Below, one piece after another: positions 1 to 6,139 of a stretch of DNA of 6,681 bases. The DNA comes from Candidatus Shapirobacteria bacterium (lineage in GTDB: Bacteria; Patescibacteriota; Microgenomatia; UBA12405). Every line of letters begins with the position of its first letter. The first letter of the stretch is position 1. The stretch is from NCBI GenBank assembly GCA_003647605.1, contig QMND01000035.1:1-6681 (forward strand), read 5' to 3'. The notes below the pieces were generated by a model. The model did no database searches. It was not told where the DNA came from and was given only the letters and a program-made list of their open reading frames with translations. A program made the position numbers and the translations under genes.

Positions 1-1584
1 AAGGGGAGATATTGGAATAAATTTTTTGAAATTTTCTGATTTATTTATTCCTTGTCTAAGAATTTGATCGTAAGAGTAGATAGCTAAAGTGCTAGTTTTA
101 TTTTCAATACTATTGAGATTAGGAACAGAAAAATGAATCTTGTCTATTTTGGTGATTTTACCAGTATCTTGATTAGAGTTTTCAATTAAATTGGCTTGTT
201 GTTGATATTGTTGAGGTGGGTATTGAGAATAAAAAAGGTAATAGATATATGGTTGGCCGTAAAAATCGGTCATATAGATGTTTCTGTATTCTTTTCGATG
301 TTTAATTAAATATTGATTAGCCTGTTGGTAGCCGTAGAGCCAGTCGGACGGTGATTTGAGAACCATATGGTTAAGATAAAGGTCGGCATAATATGCAAAA
401 GAAATTAAATAGATTAAAACAATGGTTCGACTAACTGCGGTTTTAAGTTTGGTTTTGTTGATGACGAAGATGATGCCTTGGGAAATAAAGAAAACCAAGG
501 GAATAGAAATGGGTAAACTGCGAGTAGCCTGAATCATGTCTCTGGTTAAACTGGCTGGAATAGGAGCTAAAAGTAGAAAGATAAGGAAAAATAAATTAAG
601 TTTTTGCTTATAGTCAGAAGTAAAAAGGCCTATAAATAAAAATAGGATGGATGGGTAAAGTAAGACTCCAATATAAGGAGCTGAGTGGCGAGGATTTTGC
701 CAATCGCCTTGAGAAAAAAGAAACTTTGGTGACAAATGGTTGAAATAACGAGTTAAGAAGTTGTTAAAAAAGGAAATAGTTTGGTTGTAAAAAAGTCGAT
801 AATCGAAAGAGTTGGATTCGGATATTATTTGTTGTTTCTCAGCTGAGTTTTGAGGATAAGAAAATAAGCTGAGAACTTTAAGGCGGTTGGTATCGGACTT
901 AAAGATAAGGCCATAAATAAGCGGTAAAGGTAAAATGGTTAAAGGTATAATGAAAGATAAAGATAATTTTTTTAATTGTTGTGTTAATGTTTTTTTATTG
1001 AGAAAAAATAAGATGAAAAGCATAAATAGACTAATCATTTTGGCTGATTGGTAAGAATAAAGGGATAGACCAAAAGAAACGGCTGACAAAAAATATTTCT
1101 TTTTGAAGAAAAAGTAGGTGGATAGAATTAAGATAAAAAGAAAAAGGTTAGTTTCCCAGGCTCCCCGACTGTAATGAATGTTGTATGGATTAAAGGTCAA
1201 GACTAAAGCTGAAACTATAGCCAATTTCTTTTGTTTTTTGTCGATGGTTAAAATTAAAAAATAGGTGAGCAGAGGTAATAATGATCCTAAAACGATAGAA
1301 GGTAGGCGAATGGCTAGGGGATTTAGGCCAAAAATAGCTACAAATGGTACAGTCAAGTAAATATACAAACCAGGCTTGTAATCGCCAAATGATTTGAAAA
1401 TGAGAGGCAAAAAGTGACCATATTCATCTTTGGCTGTTTTGAGAATGGAGTAAGCGTTGTAGCCTAAAGCTGATTCGTCCCAAAGCAAAGGTGGGTAATT
1501 AGCGGTATGGTAAATTCTAATTATAAAGGCAAAAAAGATGATTAGGGTTAGGAGCAAGAAATTTTTTTTTGCTTTCTTAATCAT
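1..1584 (-). CDS. GT39/ArnT-like GT-C membrane glycosyltransferase, paralog 1 (3' end cut by window)
   Basis: I translated 528 residues from ATG at 1584; no stop is reached before the window edge. A Lys-rich N-terminus precedes a membrane segment (about residues 9-23). The first outer loop carries W35-D36-E37, then GYNAYSILKT (41-50) and G67-D68-Y69, the layout of PMT/ArnT-type GT-C enzymes, where acidic loop residues serve catalysis with a polyprenyl-phosphate sugar donor. About ten further hydrophobic segments run to about residue 402. A soluble, presumably extracytoplasmic tail from about 410 contains DWLYGYQQA (414-422) and a Tyr/Gln/Pro-rich stretch (about 452-463). Compared with the 538-residue paralog upstream, perhaps only 10-25 residues are missing. 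Its start overlaps the stop of that gene by 8 bases (ATGATTAA), with no Shine-Dalgarno sequence, so translational coupling is likely. The frame stays open upstream of the ATG, so a slightly earlier TTG start is not excluded. Family assignment is firm; sugar and acceptor are unknown. Confidence 0.85.
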   Translation of the reverse strand, partial: MIKKAKKNFLLLTLIIFFAFIIRIYHTANYPPLLWDESALGYNAYSILKTAKDEYGHFLPLIFKSFGDYKPGLYIYLTVPFVAIFGLNPLAIRLPSIVLGSLLPLLTYFLILTIDKKQKKLAIVSALVLTFNPYNIHYSRGAWETNLFLFILILSTYFFFKKKYFLSAVSFGLSLYSYQSAKMISLFMLFILFFLNKKTLTQQLKKLSLSFIIPLTILPLPLIYGLIFKSDTNRLKVLSLFSYPQNSAEKQQIISESNSFDYRLFYNQTISFFNNFLTRYFNHLSPKFLFSQGDWQNPRHSAPYIGVLLYPSILFLFIGLFTSDYKQKLNLFFLIFLLLAPIPASLTRDMIQATRSLPISIPLVFFISQGIIFVINKTKLKTAVSRTIVLIYLISFAYYADLYLNHMVLKSPSDWLYGYQQANQYLIKHRKEYRNIYMTDFYGQPYIYYLFYSQYPPQQYQQQANLIENSNQDTGKITKIDKIHFSVPNLNSIENKTSTLAIYSYDQILRQGINKSENFKKFIPISPL

Positions 1585-3193
1585 AAGCAATGATATCAAA
1601 GGCTGGCTGACCATCTAAAAAATTAATAGTTTTGATTAATTTGGAATTTGGCTTAGGATAATTATTGGGTGAAGTAATCAGTAGGCTGGATGGGCTAATT
1701 TTTTGTTGTTTGATTTGCCAATCATTAATGAATTGAAATTTATCGAAAGCATCAACCCAATACCAACTAGCGTGGTAATCCCATTTTAGCTTAGGATCTT
1801 GTTGGAATGAAGCTGGATCCCATGGCCAGTAGAAAAGAATAAATTGATGAGGTTCTCCGTATTTTTTGGTCAAAATAATATGTTGATAGTTAGAATAGTT
1901 ATTTTTGACATATTCAATCGCTTGTCGATATCCGTATTGCCACGATTGAGAATTGTGAATAGGGTAGTTGTGATTGTATTGGTGCCAGTAAGTTTGAAAT
2001 TGGAAAATTAAAACTAAAACAAATGGCCAAAATGCTAAAGATAATTGTTCTAAACCGGCAGTAATCATTAAGTATGGTAAAGGTAAAAGGCTCATGGCCC
2101 TAATAATTGGAAAATCGCCATAGGTAATAGCTGAAGGCAAAAGGCTGATTAGGAAATAAGACAGAAAGACTAATTTAGATTGTTTGGGTAATTTGAAAAA
2201 CTTGACGAAAGAAAGATAAAAGAAAGGTAAACAAACCGAAAATAAGATGCCAGTATGAGGCAAGTTGAATTGATGGTTGCCAGTGCCTTCAAAGAATAGA
2301 AGATAAGGATTGAGAAAATTGAGATAGTTGTTGAGGAAACGAGGTACAAAATAAGTGACTTTGTTGTGGGCTAGTCTGGCTAAAAAGGGAGATAGGTGGG
2401 ATTGGCCTCGGTGGAAATTAATTAAATTGATGGCATCGGGGTTGAGTAAAAATGTCCATCTGGATCTAGCCTGAGAGGACGGTGAAGTTAGATTGATTAT
2501 CTGAGCTATGGTTAAGAAAGCAAAGATTAGAATAGCTAAAATAGTTATTTTTTTATTTTTGCGATAAAGATTGAAACTTAAGTTTTTGTAAATAAAAAGG
2601 ATAGTTGGAATTAGGATGGGAACTATAAGGCGAGTGTTGTGGTAAGAGTATTGAGATAGACCAAGTGCAATGGCTGAAATTAGGCTAAGTGGAGCCGATT
2701 GTTTCTTAAGGCTGTAGGCTAGAGCGGTTAAACCACTAATAAAGAAAAAAGAGGCAACAGTTGACTGAAAAACAGCCCGGCCAGGAAAAAGACTCCAAGG
2801 AGATAAACTGTTTAAGACTAGAAAAAGAAAGACACTTTTTTGTTTTTTGAAGAAAAGTTTGGCTAAAAAATAAAGAGGAATAGTTATTAAAACAGATAAA
2901 AAGGCTGAGGGAAAACGGGTTGTCCAAACATCAAGACCAAATAGTTTGATTAAGGGAATGGAAAGGTAGAGATTGAGAGTGGTTGGATAATCACCATAGG
3001 CTCTAAAATTAAAAAGAGGATATTTAGTCCCCCATTGATCTCGGCCAGTTTTGAGAATTGAATAGGCATTATAACCGTGACTAATTTCGTCCCAATTTAA
3101 AGAAGGGGGTAGTTGGTTGAGCTTATAAAAACGAAGAAAAAAAGTTAGACTTAATATGACTATAAAAATTAAAAAGTTTATTTTTTTTAGCAT
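1577..3193 (-). CDS. GT39/ArnT-like GT-C membrane glycosyltransferase, paralog 2
   Basis: This complete 538-residue gene encodes a multi-pass inner-membrane protein. After a membrane segment (about 7-21) the first outer loop shows W34-D35-E36, H39-GYNAYSILKT (40-49) and Y66-G67-D68-Y69-P70. By analogy with PMT/ArnT enzymes these loop acids would act in transfer from a lipid-phosphate sugar on the outer face. Hydrophobic segments follow to about residue 400. R365 lies just before a late membrane segment and aligns with R355 of paralog 1. The tail (about 405-538) is soluble and very aromatic: SWQYGYRQA at 417-425, Y454-W-P-W-D-P at 455-459, and a WDYHASWYW patch at 471-479. It aligns with the tail of paralog 1. 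The ATG is the first start possible because an in-frame TAA, the stop of the upstream gene, lies two codons before it; only one AAA codon separates them. No Shine-Dalgarno sequence is visible, so translation probably depends on the upstream gene. A run of eight A at codons 2-5 is notable. Substrate unknown. Confidence 0.88.
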   Translation of the reverse strand: MLKKINFLIFIVILSLTFFLRFYKLNQLPPSLNWDEISHGYNAYSILKTGRDQWGTKYPLFNFRAYGDYPTTLNLYLSIPLIKLFGLDVWTTRFPSAFLSVLITIPLYFLAKLFFKKQKSVFLFLVLNSLSPWSLFPGRAVFQSTVASFFFISGLTALAYSLKKQSAPLSLISAIALGLSQYSYHNTRLIVPILIPTILFIYKNLSFNLYRKNKKITILAILIFAFLTIAQIINLTSPSSQARSRWTFLLNPDAINLINFHRGQSHLSPFLARLAHNKVTYFVPRFLNNYLNFLNPYLLFFEGTGNHQFNLPHTGILFSVCLPFFYLSFVKFFKLPKQSKLVFLSYFLISLLPSAITYGDFPIIRAMSLLPLPYLMITAGLEQLSLAFWPFVLVLIFQFQTYWHQYNHNYPIHNSQSWQYGYRQAIEYVKNNYSNYQHIILTKKYGEPHQFILFYWPWDPASFQQDPKLKWDYHASWYWVDAFDKFQFINDWQIKQQKISPSSLLITSPNNYPKPNSKLIKTINFLDGQPAFDIIAYD

Positions 3194-3196
3194 TTT

Positions 3197-4867
3197 TTAT
3201 TTTGGCTGGTTAATTTTAAGGTAAAAGAATGGTAGGAGAAATAAGCAGGTTAAGGATATGAGATTGGCTAAATTGCGAATAGGGGTATTGGTAAAAGTGG
3301 CTTTTAATTGATGTTGGCCGGCAACCACAGATTTTAATTGGATTAAGCCTAACTGGGTATCAGTTTGAATGGTTTGAGGTTGGTTGTCTAGATAGATTTT
3401 CCAGTTGGGAAAATAAACTATGGGTAGAGTAATTAGGCTATTATTTTGGGATACATCCAGACTAGCCGACAATTGGTAACTGTTGCGTTGATAGTTAGAG
3501 ATTTTGATGGGCAGATTGGAAATAATCCTGTCTTCAGAAAAGCGGTCGGGAAATTGTAATCCGTAGTTGGGCCAATAATCTTTGAGACCGGCCCCACTTT
3601 GCCTAATGATTTCGGCTTGGGTTAGTTTTTGTTGGTCGGTTAGATTGGGGAAATAAATATCTTCTTTAAAGTAGTTAAAATTAAAAATTATTGAAGATAG
3701 TATGACAATGGTGTAAACAATTGTTTGGCTTTTTTTTAATTTAAGTTGACTTAAAATTAGACTTGAGGTAATGATAATGGGTAGCAACGACAGGCCAATG
3801 AAACGCCAAGGAAATTGGACGAAGGCTAAGAATGGTAGTAGTTTCCATATAAAAATAGACCGATTGTGGGTCATAAATAAAGCTATAGAAGCGTAGAATA
3901 AATTAAAAAAAACTAGAACAGATGTTTTTTGAGAATAGTATTTTTTGTGAAGTAACCAGTAGAAACTGATAGTGATAGATAAGATATAAATAAGTTGATG
4001 AGGGGTGCCTAATTGAAAAGACATATCGTCTTTGGGTCCCCATAAGGAGGCTCCATAACCCCAGCTCCTATCTATAAATAGTTGTTTAAGGCCGATAAAG
4101 TGGGCCTTATAATCAAAATAGCCCTGAGTCATAGTTTTGATGGTAGTCAAGTGACTTTCAAAGATGGCTGGTATGAGAAAAAAGGCACTAAGGCCTAGGG
4201 CTAGCAATAACGGCCAAAAATTCTTTAATTTAAATTTGAAAGATGGCCAAAGGCTAAAGAAAAGCAACAAAGGCAGAGATAAAAAAGAAATGAGATTGTG
4301 CGACAAGAAGAAGGCGGTTAGACTGAGGCTACTAAAAAGGAATCTGAGCTTTGTTTTTTGTTGTTTATAGTTTAGGTATGTATAGACAACCAGAGGTAAA
4401 AGACTAAGAGCTGTGAATTCGGCCATAGCTCCCCTAACAAAAAGATCGACAGCCCTATAAGGAAAGAAAGCGTAAAGAATGGTTAAAGTTAAAGCTAGGA
4501 ATTTTTTGGAGCTGAGTTTTAGGAGAAGCAGATAGGTGAAAATAATAGCAGTTGAGTTGAGCAGTAACAGGCTGACTTTAAGGCTAGTAATTAAGGATAA
4601 ATGAAAAAGGGAAAAAGTGGAAGCTAAGGCATAAAAGAAAGGTGGGTAGAAGTTGAACAAGGGATAAGAATAGCCAAAACCACCCAATTTAATAAGTCGG
4701 CAAGGAATTTGTCCATCTTGAAAGCATTGAATAAATTGGGATAATCTGAAAACATGCATGTCATCTTGCATGGAGAAAAAACCTGGCTTGATTAGGGGTA
4801 AACTGGTTAAGAGGATAAGAAGAAAGAGACCTAGACCAATTAGCAATTTGGAGTTTTTGTGTTTCAT
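3197..4867 (-). CDS. PTPS-related (PF10131-type) multi-spanning membrane protein, probable GT-C-like glycosyltransferase
   Basis: The 556-residue product is the first gene of the minus-strand block. Visible motifs fit the membrane family labelled '6-pyruvoyl-tetrahydropterin synthase-related': Q34-D35-D36 in the first outer loop, DGQIPCR (51-57), YPLFNFYPP (68-76), YRAVDLFVRGAMAE (137-150), LSHN (188-191) and W341 followed by FVQFPWRF (349-356). The family name is historical. The topology and loop acids resemble GT-C glycosyltransferases, and nothing points to pterin chemistry. About a dozen hydrophobic segments run to about residue 398. A C-terminal extracytoplasmic domain (about 400-530) follows, with YWPNYG (431-436), YFPNWKIYLD (485-494) and AGQHQL (516-521), like the beta-rich C-terminal modules of YfhO-like proteins. 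A last membrane helix (about 533-551) re-anchors it. An in-frame TAA three codons upstream fixes the ATG. There is no Shine-Dalgarno sequence, and the leader predicted from the -10-like site is under about 10 bases. Activity is inferred, not shown. Confidence 0.82.
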   Translation of the reverse strand: MKHKNSKLLIGLGLFLLILLTSLPLIKPGFFSMQDDMHVFRLSQFIQCFQDGQIPCRLIKLGGFGYSYPLFNFYPPFFYALASTFSLFHLSLITSLKVSLLLLNSTAIIFTYLLLLKLSSKKFLALTLTILYAFFPYRAVDLFVRGAMAEFTALSLLPLVVYTYLNYKQQKTKLRFLFSSLSLTAFFLSHNLISFLSLPLLLFFSLWPSFKFKLKNFWPLLLALGLSAFFLIPAIFESHLTTIKTMTQGYFDYKAHFIGLKQLFIDRSWGYGASLWGPKDDMSFQLGTPHQLIYILSITISFYWLLHKKYYSQKTSVLVFFNLFYASIALFMTHNRSIFIWKLLPFLAFVQFPWRFIGLSLLPIIITSSLILSQLKLKKSQTIVYTIVILSSIIFNFNYFKEDIYFPNLTDQQKLTQAEIIRQSGAGLKDYWPNYGLQFPDRFSEDRIISNLPIKISNYQRNSYQLSASLDVSQNNSLITLPIVYFPNWKIYLDNQPQTIQTDTQLGLIQLKSVVAGQHQLKATFTNTPIRNLANLISLTCLFLLPFFYLKINQPK

Positions 4868-4880
4868 TTGTAGTTAATCT

Positions 4881-4888
4881 ATTTTATA
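4881..4888 (-). promoter_or_regulatory. Candidate -10 element for the minus-strand block
   Basis: Read on the minus strand the site is TATAAAAT, containing both TATAAA and TAAAAT, each one mismatch from TATAAT. The transcript would start at about 4874-4876, leaving a 7-9 base leader before the ATG at 4867. That is too short for a normal ribosome binding site and agrees with the absence of one. It overlaps the plus-strand -10-like site by four bases. Confidence 0.4.
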
Positions 4889-4890
4889 CT
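4885..4890 (+). promoter_or_regulatory. Candidate -10 element for the plus-strand block
   Basis: TATACT differs from TATAAT at one position. A transcript beginning about seven bases after it would start at about 4897, almost exactly on the two GTG codons at 4895 and 4898, giving a leaderless or nearly leaderless mRNA. There is no recognisable -35 and no TGn extension. Confidence 0.4.
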
Positions 4891-4901
4891 AAAGGTGGTG
4901 A
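4891..4901 (+). promoter_or_regulatory. Strong Shine-Dalgarno-like sequence overlapping the GTG starts
   Basis: AAAGGTGGTGA differs by one base from AAAGGAGGTGA, which extends the perfect complement of the usual 16S rRNA 3' end. It is the only clear Shine-Dalgarno-like sequence at any start in the window. It contains the GTG codons at 4895 and 4898, so it cannot serve either one at normal spacing. It would fit an in-frame ATA at 4904 (5 bases after GGTGG) or ATT at 4910 (11 bases), both non-standard starts. It could be chance, with GTG used on a leaderless mRNA. Confidence 0.4.
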
Positions 4902-6139
4902 ATATATCTATTAAAAAAATAATAAGCTGGGCTGTTTTTGTTTATTTTTTGGTAGCTCCCCTAACCTATCATCCCGATACTAAACTGACTTTATATTATC
5001 CATCCTTGAAGAATGGAAAGGTTTGGAATGTTTATAGATACATGGCTGAAAACCAGTCGAATATGCCCGATTTTCATTATCCGCCTTTAAATTATCTGTT
5101 GTTAAAAATCGAATGGCCTTTAGCTAGACTAGTCGGCGGAAGCGGTTTAGAGGCTTGGTTGGTTAGTGGAAGTATGGAGGCTCCGACCAATCCTCAGATT
5201 TTTAGATACAACTTGGCGGTGAAGACCCCATTATTATTGATGACTTTGTCGGCTGGTTATTTGATATATTTGATAGTTAAAAAATGGGGTGGTAAAGAAA
5301 AAGAGGCAACTAGAGCTAGTATTTGGTGGTTATTTAATCCTTTAACCTTATATTCGGTAGTAATTATGGGACAGAATGATATTTTGGCCATCTTACCCTT
5401 TTTGTTAGGTTTGTATTTTTTGATTGATAAGTGGTGGTTGGCCGTTTTCTTTTTTGGTTTTAGTATTTCAATTAAAGCTTATCCTTTAATTTGGGCAATT
5501 TTAATAGCTTTATGGTGGCCGACTAAAGATAAAAAAAAGAAGCTATTAATGTTATTAATTCCGCCTTTGTTTTATTTTTTAACACTAGTCCCCTTCTTGA
5601 GAGCTGATTATTTTAGACAAGCAGTTTTGAGTTCTGGTTTAATGGATAGAATTTTTGTAACTTCTCTATCGATTGGTTTTGGAGAAAGTTTGTTAGTGGT
5701 ACCTTTATTGTTAGTTTTTTGGGCTTGGAAAAATATGAATTGGGGAGAAGAAAAGAAGAAAGATTTGAAAAAGTTAGTTCATATATTGTGGTTGGGTAGT
5801 TTGATAGTTTTAGCTTTTAGCCATTTTCATCCCCAATGGTTTTTGTGGTTGATGCCCTTTGCCAGTATTTATTTGAGTTTGATTAACAAAAAGAAAAGAG
5901 TTAGATTTTTGTTCGCCAATCTAGTTTTATGGTTGGCCTGGTTAGGAATAGTTTTGTTGTTCAAAGATAAGTTCTTGTATTGGGGAATTTGGTCCCCGAC
6001 GAATCCGTATTTGTTGAAATTACCACTGTTGTCTAGTTTCTTAATGGCTAAGAATATTGATGTAGTTAGATTGACCAATCTATGTCACACAATTATGGCC
6101 GGAGTTTCTGTTTATTTTTTAGTTAGAAAAAGTGATTAG
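4895..6139 (+). CDS. GT87/DUF2029-like GT-C membrane protein, probable polyprenyl-phosphate-dependent glycosyltransferase
   Basis: The product has 414 residues if GTG at 4895 is used. After a first membrane segment (about 10-23) the outer loop has H26-P27-D28 and HYPPLNYLLL (61-70), the latter typical of DUF2029/GT87 proteins. Further features are WLFNPLTLYS (145-154) leading to MGQNDILA (158-165), K194-A-Y-P197 within a membrane segment, and SHFHPQWFLWLMPF (309-322), a His-Pro-Gln block common in GT-C families. About nine to ten membrane segments are visible, with basic inner loops at 129-140, 210-216, 286-293 and 331-337. Members transfer sugars such as mannose or arabinose from polyprenyl-phosphate donors; the sugar here is unknown. 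The start is uncertain: GTG at 4895 or 4898, or a non-standard ATA/ATT at 4904/4910. The first in-frame ATG (residue 50) would remove the first helix and the loop acid. It diverges from the minus-strand block and overlaps the next gene by 8 bases. Leu codons are mainly TTG/TTA, unlike the minus-strand genes. Confidence 0.8.
   Translation: MVNISIKKIISWAVFVYFLVAPLTYHPDTKLTLYYPSLKNGKVWNVYRYMAENQSNMPDFHYPPLNYLLLKIEWPLARLVGGSGLEAWLVSGSMEAPTNPQIFRYNLAVKTPLLLMTLSAGYLIYLIVKKWGGKEKEATRASIWWLFNPLTLYSVVIMGQNDILAILPFLLGLYFLIDKWWLAVFFFGFSISIKAYPLIWAILIALWWPTKDKKKKLLMLLIPPLFYFLTLVPFLRADYFRQAVLSSGLMDRIFVTSLSIGFGESLLVVPLLLVFWAWKNMNWGEEKKKDLKKLVHILWLGSLIVLAFSHFHPQWFLWLMPFASIYLSLINKKKRVRFLFANLVLWLAWLGIVLLFKDKFLYWGIWSPTNPYLLKLPLLSSFLMAKNIDVVRLTNLCHTIMAGVSVYFLVRKSD

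Larger units (their letters stand above)
4868..4894. promoter_or_regulatory. 27-base divergent intergenic region, candidate bidirectional promoter
   Basis: This is the only real intergenic gap, lying between two divergent starts, so both blocks should be transcribed from here or from inside the opposite gene. It holds overlapping -10-like hexamers on both strands: TATACT at 4885-4890 on plus, and TATAAA (4888-4883) or TAAAAT (4886-4881) on minus. Each matches TATAAT at five of six positions. I see no convincing -35 on either strand at 15-18 base spacing. Predicted starts (about 4897 on plus, 4874-4876 on minus) lie about 20 bases apart, as expected for a symmetric bidirectional promoter. This is inference from short motifs in AT-rich DNA. 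Confidence 0.5.

Noticed and set aside
2736..2927. 63-codon open frame on the minus strand inside the second GT39-like gene
   Set aside because: It lies wholly inside a well-supported membrane-protein gene in another frame, and its Phe/Ser/Leu-rich composition is what a frame-shifted reading gives. It has no start signal.
3185..3205. A sequencing or assembly error splitting one long gene at TAA-AAA-ATG
   Set aside because: Both proteins are complete units, each with its own basic N-terminus, first helix and acidic outer-loop motif. The upstream one ends in a typical re-anchoring C-terminal helix, so two genes are more likely than one broken gene.
4164..4370. 68-codon open frame on the plus strand antisense to the PTPS-related gene
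   Set aside because: Its Lys/Arg-rich translation is the expected complement of Leu/Phe/Ser codons on the other strand. It has no ribosome binding site and no operon context.
5869..6078. 69-codon open frame on the minus strand antisense to the GT87-like gene
   Set aside because: It is a reverse-complement shadow of a clear membrane-protein gene, with low-complexity Asn/Leu/Lys composition and no start signal.
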